Shown one piece after another: positions 23,986-32,327 of a stretch of 48,727 nucleotides of DNA. The translations under genes and the position numbers were made by a program. The notes beneath the pieces were generated by a model, which worked only from the letters and a program-made list of their open reading frames with translations, did not search any database and was not told where the DNA came from. Each line of letters opens with the position of its first letter. Within the stretch, counting starts at the first letter, position 1. Location: assembly GCA_020724775.1 (NCBI GenBank), contig DYGG01000014.1, positions 1 to 48,727 on the forward strand, written 5' to 3'. The DNA is from Ignavibacterium sp. Lineage in GTDB: Bacteria > Zixibacteria > MSB-5A5 > GN15 > PGXB01.

Positions 23986-25074
23986 TTAGTACCCCATAAC
24001 TTCAATATGCCCGGAGGCGGTGGTCAGCGATATTTTGGGGCCGTCGGTACCAAACTCTCCGACGAGACGATTCCTGGTGACCGACCGCACCGCCATTTTC
24101 AAATCCGTTCTTATTTCGCCTTCGCCGGTTTCGAGACGGAGCAGCCCCGATGAATTTGCAGGCACGGCCAGATTGATTCTTCCGGCAGTAGTGCGGACAG
24201 AGATATCTTTATAAGTCTTTAAGCCGGTTTTAACAGTGACATCACCGGCCTGAGTGACAATATCAACCGCGCCCGAATCCTGCTCGATTTCGACCATGCC
24301 GGCGTTGGAGCGCAAACGCAAATCACCTGAAAGTTGCCGCAGGGTGACCTCCCCGGAAGACTGGGAAATGATGAAAGGGCCGGTCAGAGCGCTGCCCCGA
24401 ACATCGCCGGAAGTCAAACGAATGTCGGCGGAGCCGTTAAAAGTCTCCAGGCTCAAATCGCACGAACTGGCGGATACCGAAATGTCCCCCTCTATGTCCT
24501 TTAAAGTAATCTCACCGGTGCCGTTTTTTTCAATGTCGATATTGCCGGCGATAGAACTCAAGCGCACCTGACCGTATGAGGCATTTATGTACAATTCCCC
24601 GTTGATTCCATCGACCATAACATCGCCGGGACTGCATTCCAGTTCTAAACGGCAGCTCCGGGGGAGGGAAATACTGTAATCAACGCCGCCAAAACTCTCC
24701 TGGTCGGTGCCAAAAAGTCTGTCCCAGAATGAAGGGGACTTGCGTGTGCTTTTCAGATAATCGGTCAATACCGATATCCGGTTTTCGGTACGAGTCACCC
24801 GGATATCGATAGCGGCGCCCAGTTCTTCGGCTTCTTCCTGGTCGGAGGCGCGGACGAATTTTACCGCTTTGATTATCACCTGGTTATCGGCGCCGCCTAC
24901 GACATCAATCCGCCCCGGAATATTGCTCAAGTAGAATTCGACCGAGTCGGCGGTATCTATAATTTTCTGATAGTCAAAGCGAAAAGTTTTCGCTTCCGCG
25001 TTGAACGCAGTTAACAGTACCAGAAGCAGGAAGGCCGAATATATTCTCGAAACAAACCGGGTCATAAAGTTCAA
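23986..25074 (-). CDS. Secreted DUF4097 beta-helix protein
   Basis: A protein of 362 residues with a Sec signal (about 1-28, ending NAEA). The rest is a ladder of short repeats such as LELECSPGDVMVDGINGELYINASYGQVRLSSIAGNI and later SGDVRGSALTGPF and SGEVTLRQLSGDLRLRSNAG, the hallmark of DUF4097 / putative adhesin domains. A linker (about 85-130) precedes the main ladder. Its function in bacteria is not established; such genes often sit next to ECF sigma factors. The start overlaps the sigma factor stop by four bases, which strongly links the two. Confidence 0.78.
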   Translation of the reverse strand: MNFMTRFVSRIYSAFLLLVLLTAFNAEAKTFRFDYQKIIDTADSVEFYLSNIPGRIDVVGGADNQVIIKAVKFVRASDQEEAEELGAAIDIRVTRTENRISVLTDYLKSTRKSPSFWDRLFGTDQESFGGVDYSISLPRSCRLELECSPGDVMVDGINGELYINASYGQVRLSSIAGNIDIEKNGTGEITLKDIEGDISVSASSCDLSLETFNGSADIRLTSGDVRGSALTGPFIISQSSGEVTLRQLSGDLRLRSNAGMVEIEQDSGAVDIVTQAGDVTVKTGLKTYKDISVRTTAGRINLAVPANSSGLLRLETGEGEIRTDLKMAVRSVTRNRLVGEFGTDGPKISLTTASGHIEVMGY

Positions 25075-25634
25075 ATCGTCTTGAGTTTTTTCTTCAGAAG
25101 TTCCCGCGCCCGGAAAATACGCGCCTTTACTGTCCCGATCGGAATATTCAAAGCCGCCGAGATTTCCTCATAGGAGCGGTCATCCTTGTGACGGTAGAGA
25201 ATTACGGTGCGGTATTTTTCCGGCAGGGAGTCAATCGCCTCTTGTATCGAGACCCGTCGCTCCCGCTCTTCGAGATCTCTTTCGGGATGATACGAGTAAT
25301 CGGCGACATCGATTTCGGAGCGGCCATCAGAGGAATCGGAAGCGGCGTCGAGGGAGAGTGTCTTTATTTTCTGTTTGCGGAGGAAATCGATGGCGGAATT
25401 GGCGGCAATGCGGTACAGCCAGGTGGAAAATTTGTATTCGGAGCGGTACGTTTCCAGCGAGGCGAATGCTTTCATAAAGGTTTCCTGCACCAAATCATTT
25501 GTTGCCTCCTTCTCGCGGACGAATTTGAAAACGATATGATAAATGGCCGTGCGATGCCGCTCCATCAACTCGCGATAGGCATCCTGACTTCCGGCCAGAG
25601 CGCTTTCAATCAATGTTTTGTCAAGGTCAGGCAA
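25071..25634 (-). CDS. ECF-family RNA polymerase sigma factor
   Basis: Alternative sigma factor of 187 residues. Region 2 reads DLVQETFMKAFASLETYRSEYKFSTWLYRIAANSAIDFLRK, and region 4 reads IDSLPEKYRTVILYRHKDDRSYEEISAALNIPIGTVKARIFRARELLKK. The linker is short and acidic, and there is no C-terminal extension. The start codon is TTG at 25634 with AAAGG five bases upstream. Its stop overlaps the start of a DUF4097 gene. No zinc-type anti-sigma gene follows, so how it is held inactive is open. A possible autoregulatory promoter lies just upstream. Confidence 0.93.
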   Translation of the reverse strand: MPDLDKTLIESALAGSQDAYRELMERHRTAIYHIVFKFVREKEATNDLVQETFMKAFASLETYRSEYKFSTWLYRIAANSAIDFLRKQKIKTLSLDAASDSSDGRSEIDVADYSYHPERDLEERERRVSIQEAIDSLPEKYRTVILYRHKDDRSYEEISAALNIPIGTVKARIFRARELLKKKLKTI

Positions 25635-25654
25635 CTTTGCCTTTCAGTACAGGT

Positions 25655-25681
25655 TACGAATATTCCGCCGTTACTGTTTCG
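25655..25681 (-). promoter_or_regulatory. Candidate ECF-type promoter of the sigma factor operon
   Basis: On the minus strand CGAAAC (25681-25676) and CGTA (25658-25655) are 17 bases apart, close to the TGAAAC / CGTA pattern of Bacillus sigma-W-like ECF factors. It puts the start point near 25648, just far enough from the AAAGG and TTG start. Confidence 0.45.
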
Positions 25682-25865
25682 GGTGGCTCGAAAGATAATA
25701 AGAATCGCCGCGATAATAAACAAAAAAATCAAGCCTATCCCTTGAGCCGTTAGAGGTTGCAGGCACAGGCGAAGTCTGCTCAATTATTGAACAGATCGCT
25801 CACATCAATTTTCCGGAGAGGCATCGTGCTTCACAACATTTCCGACAGATTAATCGCCGCAAATG

Positions 25866-27215
25866 TCAGTAGCGCGAATAGATGGTGACGACACTGTCAC
25901 GGTAAACCACCGGATATCGGGGAGAGACGTTGGGGAAATATCTCTGCTCTACCGGACCGTAAAAGATATAACGGACTTCTTCCGGCGCCTCACCGGTTTC
26001 GCCGAAGCGGAGGGTGGCGTTGTATCTTTCCTGCCAGCGGATTCCCAGATGGGAGAGGTGACTTATATATCCCAGATAGACAGGCCGGAGCGCCATCACC
26101 AGCGCCATATCGGCGCCGTCAGCCGTGAGCGCGAAGAAACAATCATCCGGTGAGGTCTTGGTTTCAATCCAATCGAAAGCCGGTTCCAAACGGGCATCGA
26201 AGCGGGGATGGAAACCGCCCCGATGCGGGTCATACTTCTGGTACGAGGAAGAGAGAAAACCGACAAAGAGCGTCGCCAGAACGAGCGAGGCAAGCGTCTC
26301 TCCCGCTTTAATCCTGGGTCTCTCCACGGCGACCGTCATGGCTCCGGCATAATAGACCAGGAATATCGGAAAGAATGGATTGTAATGAACCAGAGAGCCA
26401 AAGAGCACAGCCAGAGAAAGCAGGAGAATCATCTCACGGTTGCGGTAAATGACCGCCAGGATAATTATCGGCGCCGCATGGATAATAATTTCGGAAGGGT
26501 CAAGACGAAATGACGTCGTCAAGACCTGCAGCAGCGGTCGGCCTTCGGCGAGAGAGGAAATAAACCAGGCCGCCGCGGCCAGGCCGGCGACAGCCGCGAT
26601 GAGAATAAGCAGATGCGCCCTGGTCCGTTTCCAGAGAGCCAGGAGAGCAAGGAACGGGACGATGATAAGCATCAGATAACCGTTCAGAAGGGAGGCAAGG
26701 AAAATTGCCTGGGAGCGAAAGATAATACTCCTGCCGTACAGGGCAACCGTCAGCAGAATAAAGAACGGGGCATGAGTGAAACCGCGGGCAATCAGGTCAA
26801 CCCCGAGGGAATTGAGGTCGGCCATAAAAGTTGAAGCAGCGGCGAGAAGAAGCAGCGGTCGCGCATAATTTGACGGGAAATAGCATCGCAAGAGCAGTCC
26901 CAGCAGAATTATGTAACCGATATTGAGAATACGGATGCCGATAAAAGGGTCGAGAAGTTTTGTCAGGAGAGCGAGCGGATAGTACTGCAGGAACGGCTGG
27001 GTCAGTCTTTCGCCGCAGAAGGCAGGATTGGGCGGCGGAAAGTCGTTCAGGAGGCCGTTGGCGATAGCCCCGTAATAGAGAAAATCGATATCGGCCGGAG
27101 CGCTAAGAGTGAACTTTCCGGAAGAGGGGGAGTATGTTCCGATAATAAACTGCCCCAGTAAATAGAGGATGAGTATGGCGACAAAGACCGCCAGATTGAC
27201 GTCGATTTTTCTCAT
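25866..27215 (-). CDS. Polytopic membrane protein, GT-C glycosyltransferase-like
   Basis: A protein of 449 residues with about ten hydrophobic helices. An early loop reads SAPADIDFLYYGAIANGLLNDFPPPNPAFCGERL, with acidic residues after the first helix as in GT-C transferases that use lipid-linked sugars. The C-terminal soluble part (about 345-449) includes FDWIETKTSPDDCFFALTADGADM, similar to the segment that follows the membrane domain in many such proteins. I cannot name a family with certainty; it may be a lipid-carrier-dependent glycosyltransferase or a hypothetical membrane protein. It lies 58 bases after rng, with hairpins between. Confidence 0.55.
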   Translation of the reverse strand: MRKIDVNLAVFVAILILYLLGQFIIGTYSPSSGKFTLSAPADIDFLYYGAIANGLLNDFPPPNPAFCGERLTQPFLQYYPLALLTKLLDPFIGIRILNIGYIILLGLLLRCYFPSNYARPLLLLAAASTFMADLNSLGVDLIARGFTHAPFFILLTVALYGRSIIFRSQAIFLASLLNGYLMLIIVPFLALLALWKRTRAHLLILIAAVAGLAAAAWFISSLAEGRPLLQVLTTSFRLDPSEIIIHAAPIIILAVIYRNREMILLLSLAVLFGSLVHYNPFFPIFLVYYAGAMTVAVERPRIKAGETLASLVLATLFVGFLSSSYQKYDPHRGGFHPRFDARLEPAFDWIETKTSPDDCFFALTADGADMALVMALRPVYLGYISHLSHLGIRWQERYNATLRFGETGEAPEEVRYIFYGPVEQRYFPNVSPRYPVVYRDSVVTIYSRY

Positions 27216-27225
27216 CGATGCCCTG

Positions 27226-27271
27226 GGGGGACTTTTCCCCCGTCAAGTGGGGACGACTCTCCTGGTCGTCC
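27226..27271. repeat. Two adjacent hairpins after rng
   Basis: GGGGGA (27226-27231) pairs with TCCCCC (27236-27241), and GGACGAC (27251-27257) pairs with GTCGTCC (27265-27271). They fill the gap between rng and the membrane protein gene. Without a T run they may be transcript-stability hairpins or REP-like elements. Confidence 0.5.
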
Positions 27272-27273
27272 GC

Positions 27274-28812
27274 CTAACCTTTATAGATATCAGTCAGTTC
27301 TATATTGCCGTCGCCGTCATAGACCTTGAATTCCTGCATTGGAATGGTCGTGTCGCGAATCAGATTGATTTTGAAGCCGTGGACTTTCATAATCTTACCG
27401 ATGCGATTGACGCCGTTGCTGACCAGCGATTCCGCCAGTTGCGGGGAGATGCTGAGATGGAAGCGCTTGAATCTTCCGTCAACTTTGGCGCGGTTGAACC
27501 AGCGCTCGATCTTGGTGGCGACTGTATCCCGGGAGAGAATCCGCCCGAAGCCGTGACAGTGGGGGCAGGCTTCTGAGAAGGTGAAGATAAGGGAGGGGCG
27601 AATCCGTTCGCGAGTCAGTTCAATCAGCCCGAATTCATTGACCGGCGTGAGCGCTTTTTTGGCGCGGTCGTTGCGAAAAGCATTCTTGAATTCCTCGAAC
27701 AGACGTCGCCGGTTCTCGCGGCTGTACATATCAATGAAGTCACAGACAATCAGCCCGCCGATATCACGCAGACGAATCTGCCGGGCGATTTCTTTAGCCG
27801 CTTCCAGATTGGTTCGAAGAATGGTGGTTTCCTGGTCTCCCTTGCCGACAAAGCGGCCGGTGTTGACGTCTATAGTAACCATCGCCTCGGTCTGGTCAAT
27901 CACCAGGTACGAGCCTTTCTTGATCCAAACTTTCCGCTCCAGCATCTTATCGATTTCCGGTTCGAGTTTGTACAGGTCGAAAAGTTGGGTGGCGCCACGA
28001 TAGAGAATTACACGTTTCCTGAGATGAGGCGTAACCTGCCGCACGTATGCCATAATGGTGCGATATTCAGTGCGGTCATCAACCAGGAGCCGCTCCACGT
28101 CATCTGTGAAAATGTCGCGAATTATCGATGTCGTGATTTCCACTTCTTTATGAATCAAAGCCGGGGCTTTCATCATTTCCGAGCGCCGTTTGAGCCGCGA
28201 CCATAATTTCAGGAGACGTTTAACATCGGAACGAAAATCATTCTCGTTTTTTCCTTCGGCCTCGGTCCGGATTATCAGACCGAATCCTTCCGGTCGCAAA
28301 GGGGAGATGACTTTTTTGAGTCGTCGCTTCTCGCCCCAGTTTGAGATTTTTTTCGAGACCCGGACATGGTCATCATCCGGTACCAGCACCAGATACCGCC
28401 CCGGTATGGAAACATCGGTCGCCACCCGGGGACCTTTATTGCCAATCGGCTCTTTGATGACCTGGACCAGAACATCCTGTCCTTCCTTGAGGACGGTTTC
28501 GATTCCGGCGCGCCGCGCTTTGCGCACAATATCAGCCGGAGATTCCTCATCGACCAGTTCGGAATCAAACTGGGGACCATCGGAGACATCGCCGATATCC
28601 GAGGCATGGAGAAAGGCGGCTTTTTCCTGGCCGATATCGATGAAAGCGGCCTGCATCCCGGGAAGCACCGTCTTTATTCTCCCCTTATAAATGTTGCCGA
28701 CAAGACGCTCCGATTGCGGTCTTTCAACATAGAGTTCGACCAGACGGTCGTCCTCAAGAATCGCCACACGGGTTTCGTATTCGGAGGAATTGATTAGAAT
28801 TTCTTTTTTCAT
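27274..28812 (-). CDS. rng: Ribonuclease G/E family endoribonuclease
   Basis: Single-strand RNA endonuclease of 512 residues that processes rRNA and degrades mRNA. The S1 domain (about 36-125) includes GNIYKGRIKTVLPGMQAAFIDIG and EKAAFLHASDI. The catalytic DNase-I-like part has VTIDVNTGRFVG and the second acidic site IVCDFIDMYSREN. The zinc-link cysteines are in ACPHCHG. The long disordered tail of RNase E is missing, so RNase G is the better name. Its first bases overlap the fmt stop by four, giving an fmt-rng unit. Confidence 0.95.
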   Translation of the reverse strand: MKKEILINSSEYETRVAILEDDRLVELYVERPQSERLVGNIYKGRIKTVLPGMQAAFIDIGQEKAAFLHASDIGDVSDGPQFDSELVDEESPADIVRKARRAGIETVLKEGQDVLVQVIKEPIGNKGPRVATDVSIPGRYLVLVPDDDHVRVSKKISNWGEKRRLKKVISPLRPEGFGLIIRTEAEGKNENDFRSDVKRLLKLWSRLKRRSEMMKAPALIHKEVEITTSIIRDIFTDDVERLLVDDRTEYRTIMAYVRQVTPHLRKRVILYRGATQLFDLYKLEPEIDKMLERKVWIKKGSYLVIDQTEAMVTIDVNTGRFVGKGDQETTILRTNLEAAKEIARQIRLRDIGGLIVCDFIDMYSRENRRRLFEEFKNAFRNDRAKKALTPVNEFGLIELTRERIRPSLIFTFSEACPHCHGFGRILSRDTVATKIERWFNRAKVDGRFKRFHLSISPQLAESLVSNGVNRIGKIMKVHGFKINLIRDTTIPMQEFKVYDGDGNIELTDIYKG

Positions 28813-29771
28813 GGGCGGACAGTTTCCTTTGTATTTTTTGCCCCGAGAATATCCTGGCGGGTGGGTCGATAGCCGCGAACAAAATCGCCGCCGCTCATAG
28901 AACCTTTCCCTTCGGGGATGACCTCGAGCAGTTCGACGATGCCGTCGGCAACCTCAACCAGCAAGCGGTTTTTATCTTCCCGGATGCGGCCAGGACGTAA
29001 ATCGTTGACATCGCGCGGACCGGCGATGCCGGCGCGCAGAATTTTCAGTTTTCTATCTTTATGATAAGTATAGGCTCCCGGTACCGACGAGAGCCCGCGG
29101 ATAAAATTGGTAACATGCACCGCCGGAAATCCCCAATCAATGAGGCAATCTTCCGGCGAAAGTTTAGGCGCGGGAGTGGCGAGGCGGTTGTCCTGCGGAA
29201 TCGATTTGAATTCTCCCTGCTGTATAATATTCAGACTTTTCTCGAGAGCCGGACCGGCCCGGTGGGACATCCGCACATACAACTCATCAAAGGTCTCGTC
29301 ACTCCCGATAATGATTTTTTCCTGGTAAATAATATCGCCGGTATCGACTTTCTTTTTCAAGAAGAAAGCAGTCAGGCCGGTTTCGGTCTCGCCATTTATT
29401 ATTGCCCAGTTTATGGGGGCAGCGCCCCTGTATTTGGGGAGAAGTGAGCCGTGCAGATTGATGGAGCCGTGGTGGGGAATGGTAAAAAGCGCTTCCGGCA
29501 GGATACGGAAAGCAACCACAACGAAAATGTCGGCGCCGACATTCCTGATCTGGTCAAGGAACCCGGGCTCTCTCAGCGAATCCGGTGTGAAAACCGGGAT
29601 ATCCAGACGAAGCGCCGCCTCTTTGACGGCGGTTGGAGTCAGTTTTTGACCGCGGCCTGACGGCTTATCCTGGCCGGTAACCACCGCCAGAATATCGTGA
29701 TGAGTATTCTTGTACAAATACTCGAGCGGTCGCCGGGCAAACTCCGGCGTCCCCATAAAGACGACCTTCAT
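28809..29771 (-). CDS. fmt: Methionyl-tRNA formyltransferase
   Basis: Transfers a formyl group from 10-formyl-tetrahydrofolate to initiator Met-tRNA. At 320 residues it is of normal length. It opens MKVVFMGTPEFARRPLEYL. The folate site is recognisable as INLHGSLLPKYRGAAPINWAIINGE, and TGLTAFFLKKKVDTGDI follows. The C-terminal tRNA-binding domain (about 210-320) is present. It is sandwiched between def (27 bases upstream) and rng (four-base overlap). def and fmt together form the usual N-terminal formylation/deformylation pair. Confidence 0.97.
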   Translation of the reverse strand: MKVVFMGTPEFARRPLEYLYKNTHHDILAVVTGQDKPSGRGQKLTPTAVKEAALRLDIPVFTPDSLREPGFLDQIRNVGADIFVVVAFRILPEALFTIPHHGSINLHGSLLPKYRGAAPINWAIINGETETGLTAFFLKKKVDTGDIIYQEKIIIGSDETFDELYVRMSHRAGPALEKSLNIIQQGEFKSIPQDNRLATPAPKLSPEDCLIDWGFPAVHVTNFIRGLSSVPGAYTYHKDRKLKILRAGIAGPRDVNDLRPGRIREDKNRLLVEVADGIVELLEVIPEGKGSMSGGDFVRGYRPTRQDILGAKNTKETVRP

Positions 29772-29798
29772 TTCGTAAAAATCGAGGCGGTAAGCAGA

Positions 29799-30311
29799 CT
29801 ACAACTGCGCCGTTGCGGCCAGTTTGCGCAATTTGCCGCTTAACAAGGCACGGGAGACCGGTGAAATAAAATCGATGAAAAGTTTCCCCTCGAGGTGGTC
29901 GTACTCATGAAGAATCGCCCGGGCAAGCATCCCCGAAACGCTCAAAGTAAACTCTTTTCCCTCAAGGCTGGTAGCCCGAACCCGGACCCGTTCGGCTCGC
30001 TGAACCTTCTGGTAAATACCGGGGAACGAAAGGCAACCTTCTTCCATCACAACCTCACCGGAGGTTTCCAGGATTTCCGGGTTAATGAAGACCCGGACGG
30101 ACTCCGTTAGGTCCAGGGCGGAAATATCAATGATGAATATACGGAAAGATTCTCCAACCTGTGGAGCCGCCAGACCGAGCCCGTTGGCATGCTTAAGAGT
30201 GGCAATCATATCAGCCACTAAATTTTTTATGGTCCGGTCAATTTTTCCAACCGGAGCAGCTTTTTCCCGCAAGACCGGGTCGCCGTACAGCACTATCGGC
30301 CTTACCGCCAC
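29799..30311 (-). CDS. def: Peptide deformylase
   Basis: Metalloenzyme of 170 residues that removes the N-formyl group from new proteins. All three signature motifs are present: GLGLAAPQVG, EEGCLSFPG and ILHEYDHLEG, supplying the Cys and two His metal ligands and the catalytic Glu. It lies 46 bases after yajC and 27 before fmt on the minus strand, so the promoter in front of yajC probably serves it too. Confidence 0.97.
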   Translation of the reverse strand: MAVRPIVLYGDPVLREKAAPVGKIDRTIKNLVADMIATLKHANGLGLAAPQVGESFRIFIIDISALDLTESVRVFINPEILETSGEVVMEEGCLSFPGIYQKVQRAERVRVRATSLEGKEFTLSVSGMLARAILHEYDHLEGKLFIDFISPVSRALLSGKLRKLAATAQL

Positions 30312-30357
30312 GAAAACTCCTCTTTGCCTCGGCTCAAAAGCCGGGGCATCTCAAAAA

Positions 30358-30687
30358 TTACTCTACTCGAGCCGCGATGGAGGATTTCAAGAACTCCATC
30401 TTGACGTCCTCACCTACTTTGAGGACGACGATATTTTTCTCGTCATTTATGGCAAAGATGGTTCCAAACATGCCGCTGGTAGTAACCACTTTGTCGCCTC
30501 TTTTCAGTTCTTTCAACAGTTTCTCATGCTCTTTTTGTCTCTTGCGCTGCGGCCGTATAAGCAAAAGATACATAATCAGAAAGAGCGGGATTAACATCCC
30601 CCAGGTGGCAAGTAACCCGCCAGCGCCGCCGGAGCCACTTGGGTCAGGATTCCCCGCCGCCCACCAGAATACCAGAAGAGTCTGCAA
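30358..30687 (-). CDS. yajC: Preprotein translocase accessory subunit YajC
   Basis: Small inner membrane protein (109 residues) of the SecDF-YajC group. One membrane helix (about 26-43: LIPLFLIMYLLLIRPQRKR) is followed by the typical cytoplasmic EHEKLLKELKRGDKVVTTSGMFGTI. The start is TTG at 30687, fixed by a strong AGGAGGAGAG six bases before it. secD and secF are not in the window. The gene is first in the yajC-def-fmt-rng run. Confidence 0.92.
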   Translation of the reverse strand: MQTLLVFWWAAGNPDPSGSGGAGGLLATWGMLIPLFLIMYLLLIRPQRKRQKEHEKLLKELKRGDKVVTTSGMFGTIFAINDEKNIVVLKVGEDVKMEFLKSSIAARVE

Positions 30688-30748
30688 TCTCTCCTCCTAA
30701 GATTTATCGACAACCTGCTCAAACCCTGAACAGGCGATTCCTGTTAAT

Positions 30749-30783
30749 TGACAATAATATAAAGATTGTCATCAATTAAACAA
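30749..30783 (-). promoter_or_regulatory. Promoter of the yajC operon with overlapping palindrome
   Basis: On the minus strand TTGTTT (30783-30778) and TATATT (30761-30756) are 16 bases apart. The -10 element lies in the centre of the inverted repeat TGACAAT (30749-30755) and ATTGTCA (30765-30771), which could be an operator. Confidence 0.45.
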
Positions 30784-30896
30784 GGTAAAACTCTTGAATA
30801 TGAGTAACATCAAAAACGGCCGAATGTTCCGCCGTCGTTTGAGGGACCTTATCGCGCGCCGACTGGGAACGCAAGCGATTATCCGGCAACGGGATA

Positions 30897-31157
30897 TCAG
30901 AAGGTGACGGCCTGAGGGCGACTCCATGCCGGAAGCCGCCGCAGCAGGTTGTCCACCTGTTCGGCAGCTTCGTCTTCGGTCATTCCATTACGGGTTATCC
31001 GCAACTGTATCATCTGTGCCCGAATCTGTTCCCGCGATTTGAGTATGCCCCGGGCATCGAGGCAATCAGTGCAGTATTCGCTGGAGAAATTCCCCCGAGG
31101 AAAGTCCGCTTTGTCCCGCATCGGTCGGGCGCAAGTCTGACAGGTGGCAGTAGGCAT
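30897..31157 (-). CDS. Putative zinc-ribbon protein (Zn_ribbon_2 type)
   Basis: An 86-residue protein. The N-terminal half reads MPTATCQTCARPMRDKADFPRG followed by SSEYCTDCL, a CxxC...CxxC zinc ribbon like the putative zinc ribbon domain PF12674. The second half is a charged helical tail (RAQMIQLRITRNGMTEDEAAEQVDNLLRRLPAW) as in that family. The start is at 31157, where GGAGG lies eight bases upstream; a longer frame to 31229 adds 24 residues without family features. Its role is unknown. Confidence 0.75.
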   Translation of the reverse strand: MPTATCQTCARPMRDKADFPRGNFSSEYCTDCLDARGILKSREQIRAQMIQLRITRNGMTEDEAAEQVDNLLRRLPAWSRPQAVTF

Positions 31158-31240
31158 AAATCTATCCTCCGGATTCTGATGCTCAATTCGGATTAATGAA
31201 TCGGATGACGGCAGGATTTCTTTAGCCAACCGGCGTCATT

Positions 31241-31264
31241 ATAAAAAGGGCGCCGAAGCGCCCC
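31241..31264 (-). terminator. Terminator after ytfJ
   Basis: On the minus strand GGGCGC (31263-31258) pairs with GCGCCC (31253-31248) around a TTCG tetraloop, followed by TTTTTATAAT. It is a textbook intrinsic terminator that ends the rpmE-to-ytfJ run and isolates the zinc-ribbon gene. Confidence 0.85.
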
Positions 31265-31300
31265 TGAAGCCTGATGAAGCTGATGAATTTAGAAATTCAT

Positions 31301-31675
31301 CTATTCAGTATCGCTCTTAGTCTCCTTTGCTTCCACTTTGCGGTCAAGAAACTTGCCGATAAGGGCCGGAACCGCTTCAATCAGATTGTCCAGTTTTCCC
31401 GCTTTGCTGGAGAGGAATGAGACTTTGTCGCCGTCGATAATAATGAACGCCGCCGGTTCGACCTGAGCCCCGCCGCCACCGCCGCCGCCGAAATCTTCAG
31501 CGGACTCTTTAGAGCGTTGTCCGCCGCCGGCGCCAAAGCCTACCGTGACTTTCACCAGCGGTATTACCGTCTTATTGCCGACCGTGATCGCTTCACCGAC
31601 TATTGTCTGCGAGCGAGCCATCTCTTTCAATTCTCCGACAATATTTTTCAAAATCTCAGATACATTATTGGGCAT
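31301..31675 (-). CDS. ytfJ: YtfJ/GerW-family protein
   Basis: A 124-residue cytoplasmic protein of the GerW (YtfJ) family. The typical core is QTIVGEAITVGNKTVIPLVKVTVGFGAGGG, then a glycine run, then VEPAAFIIIDGDKVSFLS. In Bacillus this protein is needed for spore germination, yet the family is widespread in non-spore-formers, where its role is unclear. The start overlaps the DUF2953 gene by 11 bases, the same partnership as ytfI-ytfJ in Bacillus. The tail is shorter and more charged than in Bacillus. Confidence 0.9.
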   Translation of the reverse strand: MPNNVSEILKNIVGELKEMARSQTIVGEAITVGNKTVIPLVKVTVGFGAGGGQRSKESAEDFGGGGGGGAQVEPAAFIIIDGDKVSFLSSKAGKLDNLIEAVPALIGKFLDRKVEAKETKSDTE

Positions 31676-32288
31676 AAGCCGCTCCTTTCTTTTTTATTAT
31701 TGACTTTTCTCGCCAGTAAGAACTGACTTTCATTATTAGTAATCTGAAGACCAGTACCAAGATATGATAAATTCTAAGATAGACAAGCCCCTTTCCTTCG
31801 AATCTGAGCCCGCTGGATCTGAAATCAGGATGGAATGAGGCATATTTCATGACGTTCGGAATGATTCCTTTCAAAGCGTAAAAGGCGCCGTAGGCGATGC
31901 CGGTCTGGAAGGGGTTAAGCAACCCGCCGGAGAATTCCAGGCTCAGATACTTGATTCTGAGTTTTGCCATTACTGCTTTGAAGGCGCGCAGTTCGCCGCG
32001 ATATATAGTTTCCCACAAGCCTAACCAGTCGGTTGGGACGCGGAACTTCTTCTTTTTCCTTTTTTCAGTTGTCGATGCCCGAAGAGTTACCTGTTTAAAT
32101 TCCTTTACCGGAAATCCGGCCAGGGAAAGGACCGCCTTTTCTCGGAGAGGATAGATGGTGAGCGAAGCTATCATATAGCGCAAAGAAATAGACTGCACCT
32201 TTCGGTCGTACTGGAAACTCAAGCGAATTGTCGAGCATAAGAACGCCGTCACCAGAAGTGCCACGATGCCCAGGAATATCATTGTCAT
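31665..32288 (-). CDS. DUF2953 membrane-anchored protein (YtfI-like)
   Basis: A 207-residue protein with one N-terminal membrane helix (about 1-19) and strands resembling the DUF2953 family (IRLSFQYDRKVQSISLRYMIASLTIYPL). A lysine-rich stretch (RKKKKF) follows, and the family core ends with SGLRFEGKGLVYLRIYHILVLVFRLLIM. In Bacillus, YtfI of the same family is encoded next to YtfJ, and the pairing is kept here with an 11-base overlap. Its function is unknown, but the pair probably acts together. Confidence 0.75.
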   Translation of the reverse strand: MTMIFLGIVALLVTAFLCSTIRLSFQYDRKVQSISLRYMIASLTIYPLREKAVLSLAGFPVKEFKQVTLRASTTEKRKKKKFRVPTDWLGLWETIYRGELRAFKAVMAKLRIKYLSLEFSGGLLNPFQTGIAYGAFYALKGIIPNVMKYASFHPDFRSSGLRFEGKGLVYLRIYHILVLVFRLLIMKVSSYWREKSIIKKKGAAYAQ

Positions 32289-32327
32289 AATTTGGACTCT
32301 TTATCTATTATACAGTATCGGCGCTAA

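Noticed and set aside
30800-30907. A 35-residue arginine-rich frame on the plus strand
   Set aside because: AAGG lies 14 bases before the ATG, too far to serve well, and the frame runs into the antisense of the zinc-ribbon gene. Not convincing without conservation.
31440-31510. Simple repeat encoding a glycine run in ytfJ
   Set aside because: GerW proteins commonly carry a glycine-rich loop here; it is coding and not a separate repeat element.
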